Assembly (NCBI GenBank): GCA_963702075.1
Contig: OY969703.1
Location: 2,542,001 to 2,606,000, forward strand
Length of the DNA: 64,000 bases
Reading direction: 5' to 3'
Source of the DNA: VAYN01 sp963702075
GTDB lineage: Bacteria; Actinomycetota; Thermoleophilia; Solirubrobacterales; 70-9
The position numbers and the translations under genes were made by a program. Below are positions 7,744-16,377 of the stretch, piece after piece (the first letter of the stretch is position 1; each line of letters starts with the position of its first letter). The notes beneath the pieces were generated by a model. It was not told the DNA's origin. It did not search any database and worked only from the letters and a program-made list of their open reading frames with translations.

Positions 7744-7832
7744 CCGATGAGGCTATACATGAGCAACCGTGGGCCCATCAAGCTCCCGAACAAGCGCCTC
7801 CCAGGATCTACGAGGGGGAGAGATTTGGCCCT

Positions 7833-7870
7833 TCCGATTCTTGACACAACAGAGTGGGGCAAGAATCGGA
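7833..7870. promoter_or_regulatory. 11-bp perfect inverted repeat spanning the DUF559 gene start
   Basis: TCCGATTCTTG (7833-7843) and CAAGAATCGGA (7860-7870) are perfect inverted repeats separated by 16 bp; the GTG start at 7854 lies in the spacer. AbiEi-type antitoxins are known to repress their own promoters through inverted repeats, and this gene carries an AbiEi-like N-terminal domain. An operator is therefore plausible. The same arms could also form an mRNA stem around the start codon. Confidence 0.45.
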
Positions 7871-8770
7871 TACGCGAAGCAAGCGAGCGTGGGAGCTCGC
7901 GGCGCGACAGCACGGCGTCGTCACCCGCCGACAGCTGCTGGCGTTGGGCTTCGGACGAAGGTCGATCGAACATCGGGTAGCACGTGGGCGCCTCTTCACC
8001 GTGAGCCTCGGCGTCTACGCGGTCGGCTGGCCGGCGCTCAATCAGAAGAGACGGTGGATGGCAGCGGTTCTGGCGGGCGGGAAGGACACGGCTCTGAGCC
8101 ATCGCAGTGCGGCGGCGCTGTGGAAATCGGCAACGAGGGCGATGGGATCGTTGTCAGTGTTCGACGGCGCTGTGAACTGCGACGCCAGGGAGTTCGGTTC
8201 CGCGGCCGCCCGAGCTTGGCGCCCGATGACGTTGTGCTCCGGGACGACATTCCGGTCACCTCGCCGGTGCAAACGCTTGTTGACCTCGCGACCGAACTCG
8301 ACCCCGTCGCGCTGGAGCGCGCGGTGAACGATGCCGACAAGCGCGACCTGATCGATCCAGAAGCGTTACGGGAAGACCTCTCGCGTCATAGCGGCGAACC
8401 TGGCATCCGTGTCCTGCGCCACCTGCTCGACAAGCTCTTCTTCCGGCTCTCAGACTCGGACCTGGAGATCTATTTCCGCCACATCGTCAATGTGGCAAGT
8501 ATCTCGATACCGCTCACCAAACATTGGGTGAACGGGTTCGAAGTGGACTTCTTCTGGCCTGACCTCGGACTCGTTGTGGAGATCGATGGCCTCCGCTATC
8601 ACCGAACGCCCTCGGCGCAGCTTCGGGACGCCCGCCGCGACCGGGCACACGTGATGGCTGGAATGACTCCTCTGCGCTTCACGCACTACGAGGTCCGCTA
8701 CGAACCCGATCGCGTCCGCGCGGCGCTCACTAAGACGATCGCGATACTTCGGAAGCGCACCCGATTTTGA
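7854..8770 (+). pseudogene. DUF559/AbiEi-antitoxin-domain protein, frameshifted
   Basis: Two frames together encode one typical protein. Frame 7854-8327 supplies the N-terminal AbiEi-like helix-turn-helix (ARQHGVVTRRQLLALGF) and continues to SHRSAAALW. From 8124 on, homology continues in the next frame (EIGNEGDGIVVSVRRR) through DIPVTSPVQTLVDLA to the C-terminal DUF559 Vsr-like endonuclease domain, with FEVDFFWPDLGLVVEIDG and RDRAHVMAGM. The shift falls right after Trp at 8121-8123: TGGAAATC reads as TGG(N)AAATC, so one base is missing. It could be a true inactivation, a sequencing error or programmed shifting. Families of this type are numerous in Solirubrobacterales. Confidence 0.8.
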
Positions 8771-8841
8771 CCACAGCCCGCTGGGGCGAAAATCCGATGC
8801 GGGGCTTGAACGCAGGTCAGGAGGCGTAACCTTGTGACGTC

Positions 8842-11800
8842 GTGAACGACCCCCTCAAGGACGATGCCGAGCGCAAGCAGGTAACGGTCCTCTTCGCCGA
8901 CGTCAGCGGCTCGATGGACCTCGCCGAGCAGGAGGACCCGGAGGAGTGGCGCAAGATCATGCAGCGCTTCTTCTCGCTGCTGGCCGACTCGGTCAATCGC
9001 TTCGAGGGGACCGTCGACAAGTTCACCGGCGACGGCATCATGGCGATCTTCGGCGCCCCGGTCGCCCACGAGGACCACGCGCCACGGGCCTGTTACGCGG
9101 CCCTGCAGATGCTCGACGAGGTCGCCGGATATGCGGCTGAGCTGCGGCGCGAGCGTGGGCTCAACTTCTCGACCCGGATCGGGATCAACTCCGGCGAGGT
9201 AGTCGCCGGCGCGATCGGCGGCGGCGAAGGCTCCTACACCGCGATCGGCCACACCGTCGGCCTGGCGCAGCGGATGGAGGCGCTGGCGGAGCCGGGCAAG
9301 GCCTACCTGACCGAACACACCGCCGAGCTGGCGCGCGGCTTCCTCGACCTCCCCGACCTCGGCGAGTTCGAGATCAAGGGCGCGAGCCGGCCGGTGCGGG
9401 TCTTCGAGCTAGCGGGGGTCGGCCAGGCGCGCGGCCGCCTCGATCTCGCCCGCGAGCGCGGCTTCTCCCGCTTCGTCGGCCGTGAGCGGGAGATGGTGGC
9501 GCTGGAGGAGGCGCTCGCCCGGGCGCAGAGCGGCAAGGCCACGGCGCTCGGAGTCGTCGCCGAACCGGGGATCGGCAAGAGCCGCCTCTACCACGAGTTC
9601 GCCGAGCGCTGCCGCAGCGAGGGGACCGAGGTCTTCCAGGCGCAGGGCCAGGCGCACGGCAAGTCGATTCCCTTCATGCCGATCCTGCAGATGCTGCGTG
9701 CCTTCTTCGGGATCGGCGACAACGATGCCGAACAGCTGGCGCGGGAGAAGATCGCCGGGCGGGCGCTGCTGCTCGATGCCACCTTCGCCGACGACCTGCC
9801 GCTGCTGTTCGACTTCCTCGGCGTTCCCGATCCCGAGCGGCCGGTCCCGCAGATGAGCCCGGAGGCGCGGCAGCGGGCGCTCGCCGACGTCCTCTGCAAG
9901 CTGGTCGGCAACCCGACCCGGAAGAAGACGCTGATGCTGGTCTTCGAGGACCTGCACTGGATCGACGAGGGCAGCCAAACGATGCTGCAGGGCCTGATCG
10001 AGGGATTCGCCGACACCCGCACCCTCGTCCTCGCCAACTACCGGCCGGAGTATGCCCCGCCGTGGAACGAGAATCCCTGCTGGCAGGCGCTCGAGCTGGC
10101 GCCGCTGCGCCAGGAGGACACGCGCGAGCTGCTGCGCGACCTCGCCGGCGGGGACCCCTCGCTCGACGGCCTCGACGAGCCGATCCACGAGCGCACCGGC
10201 GGCAACCCGTTCTTCATCGAGGAGATCGTCCGCGAGCTGGCCGAGTCCGGCTACCTGGAGGGCGAGCGCGGTGCGTACCGGCTCGCCAAGCCGATCGAGG
10301 GCGCGGGGGTGCCGGTCACCGTGCAGGCCGTGCTGGGGGCGCGAATCGACCGTCTTGCCGGCGACGCCAAGCGGCTGCTGCAGGTCGCCTCCGTGCTCGG
10401 CAAGGAGGTGAGCGGCGAGGCGCTGGGGTCGACGGCGGGGCTCGAGGAGGAGGCGCTGATGGAGCGGGCTTTGCGCGAGCTGATCGACGGTGGCTTCCTC
10501 TTCGAAGCGGAGATGTACCCGCAGCGCCTGCTCGCCTTCCGCCACCCGCTGACCCGCGAGGTCGCTTACGGCACCCAGCTGGCCGAACAGCGGGCGGCCA
10601 CCCATGCCAAGGCGGCGCAATCGCTGATCGCACTGAACCCACCCGACCGCTGGGACGAGCTTTCGGCCCTGATCGCCGATCACCTGAGGCAGGGCGGCGA
10701 GCGGCTGGAAGCGGCGCGCTGGTCGGCCCGCGCCGCCTACTGGGCCGGTCACAGCCGACCCCGCGATTCGCTGCGGCTCTGGCACGACGTGATGGAGCTG
10801 ACCGACGGCCTGGAGGAGGACGAGGAGGTCGCCGCCCTGGCAATCCACTCCCGCCTGCAGCAGCTGACCTACGCCTTCCGGGTTGGCATGGGTCGCGAGG
10901 AGCAGGAACGGCTCGCGGCCGAGGCGGAGGAGATCGCCACCCGGCGCGAGGATCTCCACTCGCTGGCGCTGCTGCGAGTGGCGACCGCGGTCCGCCCCGG
11001 CCTCGACCACTTCGCCGAGACCTGGCTCGCTGCCGTTCGCGAGTCGGTCGAGCTGGCCGACCGAGCCGGCGACCCCCACCTGCGCGTGGCGATCCGCTGC
11101 GCCGGCGGCTTCGCCTTTCTGATGACCGGAGACTTCGACGGCTTCGAGGCGGCGCTCGACGAAGTGCTGGAGCTGGTCGGCGACGACGGCTCGATCGGCG
11201 CCAACATCATCCTCGGCAGCCCCGTCGCCTGGGGGCTGATGGGCAAGGGGATGGTGCGCCGGGAGAGGGTCGAATTCGACGCGGCCGAGGAGCTGTTCGA
11301 GCGAGCTTTGCGCATCGCCCTGGAGGAGGACGATCCGGAGACCGCGAGCTGGGTCCGGAGCAACCAGGCGGGGCTGCTCGCGATGCGCGGCGAATCCGAG
11401 GCCGGGTTGGCGATCGCCATGCGAAACGTCGAGCTGACGGAAAAGCTCGGCGACGTGTTCTCACGCAGCCTCGCGCTCTCGAACCTGTCCTGGGTCCAGC
11501 TCAACAGCGGCGACGCCGAGGGATCGCTGGAGTCGATCGAAGAGTCCGAGCGCCTCTACCGCGAGCTGATGGACGAAGGTGGCGAGATGGCGGCCTGGCG
11601 GGCCCACCTGCGCTCGCAGGCGCTGCGCGAGGTGGGCCGTGCCGAGGAGGCCGTCGAGGCCGCGGAATGGGCCGCCGAGACCTCTCGCTCGCGGGGTCTG
11701 CTGTGGACCTACCCGGCGGCGATGCTGGCGCTGACCCGGGCGCTTACGGCTACTGGGCGGCCGGGCGCGCTGGAGGCGCTGGCCGAGGCCGAGCGGGTCG

Positions 11801-11907
11801 CCCTGGAGACCGGCGCCGAGACGCTGATGATCGACATAACCGCCGAACGAGAGGCGCTGGAGGGCGGAGGTGGGCCGCTGGGAGTTCGTACCCGCGGCGC
11901 CTACTAG
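8842..11907 (+). CDS. Adenylate/guanylate cyclase-AAA ATPase-TPR signalling protein
   Basis: A 1021-aa multidomain protein. Residues about 12-190 are a class III nucleotide cyclase domain with the two metal-binding Asp residues D20 (LFADVSGS) and D64 (FTGDGIMAIFG). The transition-state Asn is replaced by Gly140 (GHTVGLAQR), while Arg144 is kept. Residues about 210-500 are an AAA/NACHT-like ATPase with Walker A EPGIGKSR (241-248) and Walker B LVFEDLHWID. The remainder is alpha-helical TPR-like repeats. Start is GTG 8842. This architecture is common in actinobacteria as a putative sensor or regulator. The missing Asn suggests weak or altered cyclase activity. No partner gene is adjacent. Confidence 0.9.
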   Translation: MNDPLKDDAERKQVTVLFADVSGSMDLAEQEDPEEWRKIMQRFFSLLADSVNRFEGTVDKFTGDGIMAIFGAPVAHEDHAPRACYAALQMLDEVAGYAAELRRERGLNFSTRIGINSGEVVAGAIGGGEGSYTAIGHTVGLAQRMEALAEPGKAYLTEHTAELARGFLDLPDLGEFEIKGASRPVRVFELAGVGQARGRLDLARERGFSRFVGREREMVALEEALARAQSGKATALGVVAEPGIGKSRLYHEFAERCRSEGTEVFQAQGQAHGKSIPFMPILQMLRAFFGIGDNDAEQLAREKIAGRALLLDATFADDLPLLFDFLGVPDPERPVPQMSPEARQRALADVLCKLVGNPTRKKTLMLVFEDLHWIDEGSQTMLQGLIEGFADTRTLVLANYRPEYAPPWNENPCWQALELAPLRQEDTRELLRDLAGGDPSLDGLDEPIHERTGGNPFFIEEIVRELAESGYLEGERGAYRLAKPIEGAGVPVTVQAVLGARIDRLAGDAKRLLQVASVLGKEVSGEALGSTAGLEEEALMERALRELIDGGFLFEAEMYPQRLLAFRHPLTREVAYGTQLAEQRAATHAKAAQSLIALNPPDRWDELSALIADHLRQGGERLEAARWSARAAYWAGHSRPRDSLRLWHDVMELTDGLEEDEEVAALAIHSRLQQLTYAFRVGMGREEQERLAAEAEEIATRREDLHSLALLRVATAVRPGLDHFAETWLAAVRESVELADRAGDPHLRVAIRCAGGFAFLMTGDFDGFEAALDEVLELVGDDGSIGANIILGSPVAWGLMGKGMVRRERVEFDAAEELFERALRIALEEDDPETASWVRSNQAGLLAMRGESEAGLAIAMRNVELTEKLGDVFSRSLALSNLSWVQLNSGDAEGSLESIEESERLYRELMDEGGEMAAWRAHLRSQALREVGRAEEAVEAAEWAAETSRSRGLLWTYPAAMLALTRALTATGRPGALEALAEAERVALETGAETLMIDITAEREALEGGGGPLGVRTRGAY

Positions 11908-12620
11908 CGCCGGCGCTCGAGCTCGGCGACCATCAGCTTGGTGTGGAGGGCGGCGATGAAGTCCTTCAGCGGCTGGGCGCCGGCTTCGAGCAGCTCCACC
12001 ACCCGCTCTGGCGGCACCTCGCCGGCTAGACGGTCCATCACCACGTCGACCTCCTGGCGCACCAACTCTTCCAGCGCCGCTTTGTAGCGCAGGGTGTCGT
12101 AGACGGTGAAGCCGATCTGCTCGTCGTAGCCGCCGGCGCGGAAGCGGCCGATCGCCTCGATGATCGCCACGTCGGAGGGGGTGTAGCCGCGGCTGTTCGG
12201 GGTCAGGAGGCCGATCTCGGCGAGGCGGTCGAGGGCCTCCTTGGGGACGCCGTAGCGCTTGCGGACCTCGGTAGCGCTGGTGCGGGAGCGCTCGCCGGCC
12301 AGCGCCCGATCGAGGATCTGATCGCCGAGCTCGAGCATCGCCTTGGCCCGGTCGGGGTCCTCGTCGAGCACGTTCTTGATCGCCTTCAGCGGCATGAACC
12401 GCTCTTCCTGCAGGCGCTTGATCAGCTTGATCCGCTCGACGAACTCGGGCGGGTAGTAGGCCATGTTGCGGCTGGTCTTGACCGGCTCCGGCAGCAGGCC
12501 CTCGCGCAGGTAGTGCTTGATCGTCGGCCCCGGCACCCCGGAGGCCGCGGCCAGCTCGCGCATCCGCAGCAGGCCCTCGCCGTTGCTCTGTTGGGTGTCC
12601 GGGGTTCCGTTGGCGCTCAC
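11904..12620 (-). CDS. MerR family transcriptional regulator
   Basis: A 238-aa MerR-type regulator. The winged helix-turn-helix is at residues about 16-80 (MRELAAASGVPGPTIKHYLREGLL, with the N-A-Y-Y recognition segment after it). A long helical C-terminal half follows, with no Cys-rich metal site. The start is GTG 12620, overlapping the TGA of the CoA-transferase gene (GTGA), so it is the last gene of the minus-strand acyl-CoA operon. A regulator in this position probably controls the locus in response to a pathway metabolite. Confidence 0.85.
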   Translation of the reverse strand: MSANGTPDTQQSNGEGLLRMRELAAASGVPGPTIKHYLREGLLPEPVKTSRNMAYYPPEFVERIKLIKRLQEERFMPLKAIKNVLDEDPDRAKAMLELGDQILDRALAGERSRTSATEVRKRYGVPKEALDRLAEIGLLTPNSRGYTPSDVAIIEAIGRFRAGGYDEQIGFTVYDTLRYKAALEELVRQEVDVVMDRLAGEVPPERVVELLEAGAQPLKDFIAALHTKLMVAELERRR

Positions 12621-13852
12621 GCGCGGAACTCTCCCTGCGACTCGGCGGCGGGGCCGGCGGCCGCGCCCGACTCTTTCATCGCAACGATCTCGGCGGCCGA
12701 GTAGCCGGCCTCCGCCAGAACCTCGTCGGTGTGCTCGCCGAAGGCCGGGGCCGGCCGGGTCGGGTCGGCTGGGGTGCGGCTCAGCTTCACCGGGTGGCCG
12801 AGCTGGCGGACCTTGCCGAGCTCCGGCTGATCGAGCTCGACGACCATCTCGCGGGCCTTGACCAACTCCGATCCGAGCGCCTCGTCGAGGTCGAGGACCG
12901 GCTCGATGCAGCAGTCGTGCTCGTCGTTGAAGGCAAGCCACTCGTCGCGCGTACGGGAGCGGAAGACCGCGGCGATCTCCTCCCACGCCTCCGAGCCCGG
13001 CGCCTCGAACTGCTTCTCGATCAGGTCGGGACGGCCGACGCCGTTGCAGAGGGCGGCCCAGAACTTCGGCTCCAGCGCTCCGCAGGTAACCCAGCCGTCG
13101 GCAGCTTCGTAGGGCAGGTAGCAAATCAACCCGCCGGCGAGCTGCTGCTCGCCGCGCCGCGGCACCTCCTCGTCGCAGAAGTAGCGGCCCGCGACCATCG
13201 CCAGCCAGGAGAGGGCGCCGTCGGCCATCGAGACGTCGACCATCTGCCCCTCGCCGGAGCGCTGGCGCTCGTGCAGCGCCGCCATCACCCCGAAGGCGGC
13301 CATCAGCCCGCCGCCGCCGAGGTCGGCGATCTGGCCGGCCGACTGCACCGGCGGCCCGTCCTTGGCGCCGGTCAGCCCGAGCAGGCCGACCAGGCCGAGG
13401 TAGTTCATGTCGTGGCCGGCGCGCTGGGCGTAGGGACCGTCCTGGCCGTAGCCGGTGATCGCGCAGAAGACGATCCGCGGGTTCGCCTCGTGCATCCGCT
13501 CGTAGCCGACCCCGAGCCGGTCCAGCACGCCAGGGCGGAAGCCGTCGAGGACGACGTCGTGGCCGGCGACCAGCCGCAGCAGCGCCTCCCTCCCCTGCTC
13601 CTGCTTGAGATCGAGCCGGACCGAGCGCTTGCCGCGGTTGAGCGAGAGGTAGAGCGAAGAGCGAGTGCCGAGCGCTTGCTGCTCCTCGGAGCCGTAGTAG
13701 GGCGGCGCCCAGCGGATGTAGTCGCCCATGCCGGTGTCCTCGACCTTCAGCACCTCGGCGCCAAGGTCGGCGAGCAGCAGCGAGCAGAAGCCGCCCGGCA
13801 GCAGGCGGGTGAGGTCGAGAACCTTGACGTCGCTAAGCGGTAGACCGCTCAC
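12617..13852 (-). CDS. CaiB/BaiF CoA-transferase family III (AMACR-like)
   Basis: A 411-aa class III CoA-transferase-family protein. The N-terminal KVLDLTRLLPGGFCSLLLADLGAEVLKVE is diagnostic. The AGHDMNYLG motif (residues about 145-153) corresponds to the GHDINY motif carrying the catalytic Asp of alpha-methylacyl-CoA racemase, which makes a racemase or epimerase as likely as a CoA transferase. It overlaps the upstream BKACE gene by 20 bp and the downstream merR by 4 bp. In this locus it probably activates or epimerises a branched acyl-CoA. Confidence 0.88.
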   Translation of the reverse strand: MSGLPLSDVKVLDLTRLLPGGFCSLLLADLGAEVLKVEDTGMGDYIRWAPPYYGSEEQQALGTRSSLYLSLNRGKRSVRLDLKQEQGREALLRLVAGHDVVLDGFRPGVLDRLGVGYERMHEANPRIVFCAITGYGQDGPYAQRAGHDMNYLGLVGLLGLTGAKDGPPVQSAGQIADLGGGGLMAAFGVMAALHERQRSGEGQMVDVSMADGALSWLAMVAGRYFCDEEVPRRGEQQLAGGLICYLPYEAADGWVTCGALEPKFWAALCNGVGRPDLIEKQFEAPGSEAWEEIAAVFRSRTRDEWLAFNDEHDCCIEPVLDLDEALGSELVKAREMVVELDQPELGKVRQLGHPVKLSRTPADPTRPAPAFGEHTDEVLAEAGYSAAEIVAMKESGAAAGPAAESQGEFRA

Positions 13853-14726
13853 GCTTCGGCACCCCCAGCAGCTCCCGCGCCTCCGCCACGCTGGCTGCGC
13901 GTCGGCCGATGTCCTCTGCCATCTGCCGCGCCTTGGCGATCAGCTCGCCGTTGGACTTGCACATCTCGCCGTTCGGCAGGTAGAGGTTGTCCTCGACCCC
14001 GGCACGGACATTGCCGCCGAGCACCAGCGAGGAAGCGAGCAGCTTCCACTGGTCGCGGGAGATGCCGATCACCTGCCACTGATTCGGCCCTTCGGGGCCG
14101 CCGGGGATCTGGTCGGACATCAGGGTGACGTTGCGGGGGGTCGGGCGGATGCCGCCGGTCACCCCCATCACCAGCGAGATCTGCAGCGGCGGCTCCAGCA
14201 GTCCCATGTCGACCAGCGGGTCGAGGTTGGCGACGTGGCCGGAGTCGAAGCACTCGTGCTCGGGCTTGACGCCGAGCTCTTTCATCGCCGTCAGGAACTC
14301 GATGATCGTGTCGAAGCTGTTCTCGAAGACGGCCTTGAAGACGAAGTCCTTGCGCCGGCGCGAGTACTTCGCGTAGTTCATCGAGCTCATGTTCAGGGCT
14401 GCGACGTCGGGGCGGCAGGCGCGCAGGTACTCGATCCGCTTCTCGATCGGGATCCCAATTGCGCCGGTCGAGTAGTTGACGATCACGTCCCCGACCTCGG
14501 CCAGGATCGCCTCGGTGATCGCCTGGAAGTCCTCGATCTCATACGAGGGCGTGCCGTCGGGTTTGCGGGCGTGGATGTGGATCTGCGAGGCGCCCTCGTC
14601 GACCGCGCGCCGCGCCTCGGCCGCGTACTCCTCCGGCGTGTAGGGGATCGCCGGGCACTGGTCGCGGTTGGCAATCACACCGCTGATCGAGCAGCTGATG
14701 ATCACGGGGTCGTCGAATGAGCTCAC
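13833..14726 (-). CDS. BKACE (DUF849) beta-keto acid cleavage enzyme
   Basis: A 297-aa DUF849/BKACE protein. These TIM-barrel Zn enzymes condense a beta-keto acid with acetyl-CoA and cleave it to acetoacetate plus a new CoA thioester; the first characterised member is Kce of lysine fermentation. The zinc motif HIHAR (about residues 49-53) and the GVEDNLYLPNGE segment carrying the catalytic Glu are present. Length is normal. It lies between an acyl-CoA carboxylase beta subunit and a CaiB-type protein, suggesting a role late in an acyl-CoA degradation route. The natural beta-keto acid is not predictable. Confidence 0.88.
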   Translation of the reverse strand: MSSFDDPVIISCSISGVIANRDQCPAIPYTPEEYAAEARRAVDEGASQIHIHARKPDGTPSYEIEDFQAITEAILAEVGDVIVNYSTGAIGIPIEKRIEYLRACRPDVAALNMSSMNYAKYSRRRKDFVFKAVFENSFDTIIEFLTAMKELGVKPEHECFDSGHVANLDPLVDMGLLEPPLQISLVMGVTGGIRPTPRNVTLMSDQIPGGPEGPNQWQVIGISRDQWKLLASSLVLGGNVRAGVEDNLYLPNGEMCKSNGELIAKARQMAEDIGRRAASVAEARELLGVPKRERSTA

Positions 14727-14741
14727 AACGCCTCCTTCTTC

Positions 14742-14776
14742 TGTTCCTTATGCCTGCATGACGAGCAAAAGGAACA
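14742..14776. repeat. 8-bp inverted repeat between BKACE and carboxylase genes
   Basis: TGTTCCTT (14742-14749) and AAGGAACA (14769-14776) are perfect inverted repeats 19 bp apart in the 58-bp gap between the carboxylase and BKACE genes. It may be a regulatory site or processing stem. No T-run follows. Confidence 0.3.
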
Positions 14777-14784
14777 ACTGAACG

Positions 14785-16377
14785 TCATACCGGCATCACG
14801 CCGTGGCGTTTCTTCGGCTTCTCGACGTGCTTGTTGCGGGCCATCCGCAGCGCCTTGGCGATCGTCGGACGGGTCTCGCGCGGGTCGATGATGTCGTCGA
14901 TCACCGCGTTGCCGGCGGCGATGTACGGATCAATCTGCTGGCGAACCGCGTTCAGCATCGCCTCGCGGGTCGCCTCCGGATCCTCGGAGGCCTCGATCGC
15001 CGAGCGGCCGATGATTTCGACCGCGCCCTCGGCCCCCATCACCGAGATCTCCGCCCCCGGCCATGCGACGATCAGGTCGGGCTCGTAGGCCTTGCCGCAC
15101 ATCACGTAGTAGCCGGCGCCGTAGGCCTTGCGGACGACGACGGTCACCTTCGGCACGGTGGCGCGGCTGACCGCGTAGAGCATCTTCGCCCCGTGGCGGA
15201 TGATCCCGGCGTGCTCGACTTTCGAGCCGACCATGAAGCCGGGGACGTCCTGGAGGAAGACAAGCGGGATGTTGAAGGCGTCGCAGAGGTTGATGAAGCG
15301 CGCCGCCTTGTCAGCCGAGTCGTTGTCGAGGACGCCGGCCAGCTGCTTCGGCTGGTTGGCGACGATCCCCGCCGGCTGGCCGCCGAAGCGGGCAAAGCAG
15401 GTGATCACGTTCTTCGCGAACTTCGGCTTCAGGTCGAACCAGTCGCCGTCGTCGACGATCTCGCGGATCACGTCGTACATGTCGTACGGCTGCCGCGGCG
15501 ACTCCGGCACGATCTCCATCAGCTTCTCGGAGGCTCGCTCGATCGGGTCGCTGACGTCGACGACGGGCGGCCGCTCCTCGCAGTTGCCCGGGAAGTAGGA
15601 GAGGTACTTGCGGACCGAGGCGATGCACTCCTCGTCGTCGGCGACCTCGAGGTCGCCGACGCCGGATTTGCGGCAGTGGACCTTGGCGCCGCCGAGGTCC
15701 TCCATCGAGATCTCCTCGCCGGTCACGGCTTTGGTCAGGTGCGGGCCGGCGAGCGCCATCGCCCCCTGGCCGGAGACCATCGGCACGAAGTCCGAGAGCG
15801 CCGGGATGTAGGCGGTGCCGGCGGCACACGGCCCCATCATCGCCGCCACCATCGGGATCACACCGGACATTTCCACCTCCTCGCGGAAGAGGTGGCCGGA
15901 GCCGGCGAAGAGCGAGCCCGCCGCCTCCTGGATGCGGGCGCCGGCCGAGTCGAGCAGCCAGACGAACGGCATCCGCTTCTGCAGCGCCATCTCGCGCAGC
16001 CGGGTGACCTTGAGCTCGCCGGTCATCCCCATCGAGCCGGCCATCACCGTGAAGTCGTAGGCGGCGATGCAGGTGGCGCGGCCGTCGACGTCGCCCCAAC
16101 CGGTGACGACGCCGTCAGCCGGTGCCTCGACTCCGTCCATCGCCCGCTGGGCGAAGTGCGGGCGACCGTGGATGCCCATCTCGACGAAGGTACCCTCGTC
16201 GACCAGCAGGTCGATCCGCTCGCGGGCGGTGAGCTTGCCGCGATCGTGCTGCTTGGCGATCTTCTCCTCGCCGCCGCCGAGCTTCGCCTTGGCGCGGCGC
16301 TCGTGCATCTGGGCGGTCAGATCGGCCAGGGAGGCGGTGCCGGGAAGCAGGTTCGGGGACTTCTCCTCGGTCGCCAC
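14785..16377 (-). CDS. Acyl-CoA carboxylase, carboxyltransferase (beta) subunit
   Basis: A 530-aa biotin-dependent carboxyltransferase of the PCC/MCC/ACC beta family. N-terminal and C-terminal carboxyltransferase halves are both complete; motifs include GSMGMTGELK, GPCAAGTAYIPAL, and KAYGAGYYVMCG in the acyl-CoA half. It transfers CO2 from carboxybiotin to an acyl-CoA. I set the start at GTG 16377, which overlaps the TAG of the upstream hydratase gene by one base, rather than at the longer in-frame opening at 16578. No biotin carboxylase subunit is nearby; a free 70-aa biotin carrier domain lies at 42217. Substrate (propionyl, methylcrotonyl or other) is undetermined. Confidence 0.92.
   Translation of the reverse strand: MATEEKSPNLLPGTASLADLTAQMHERRAKAKLGGGEEKIAKQHDRGKLTARERIDLLVDEGTFVEMGIHGRPHFAQRAMDGVEAPADGVVTGWGDVDGRATCIAAYDFTVMAGSMGMTGELKVTRLREMALQKRMPFVWLLDSAGARIQEAAGSLFAGSGHLFREEVEMSGVIPMVAAMMGPCAAGTAYIPALSDFVPMVSGQGAMALAGPHLTKAVTGEEISMEDLGGAKVHCRKSGVGDLEVADDEECIASVRKYLSYFPGNCEERPPVVDVSDPIERASEKLMEIVPESPRQPYDMYDVIREIVDDGDWFDLKPKFAKNVITCFARFGGQPAGIVANQPKQLAGVLDNDSADKAARFINLCDAFNIPLVFLQDVPGFMVGSKVEHAGIIRHGAKMLYAVSRATVPKVTVVVRKAYGAGYYVMCGKAYEPDLIVAWPGAEISVMGAEGAVEIIGRSAIEASEDPEATREAMLNAVRQQIDPYIAAGNAVIDDIIDPRETRPTIAKALRMARNKHVEKPKKRHGVMPV

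Noticed and set aside
9409..12029. Long open frames opposite or offset to the cyclase-AAA gene (up to 655 codons)
   Set aside because: They are side effects of high GC; their translations are rich in Arg, Pro and Ala, have no recognisable domain and overlap a gene with clear motifs.
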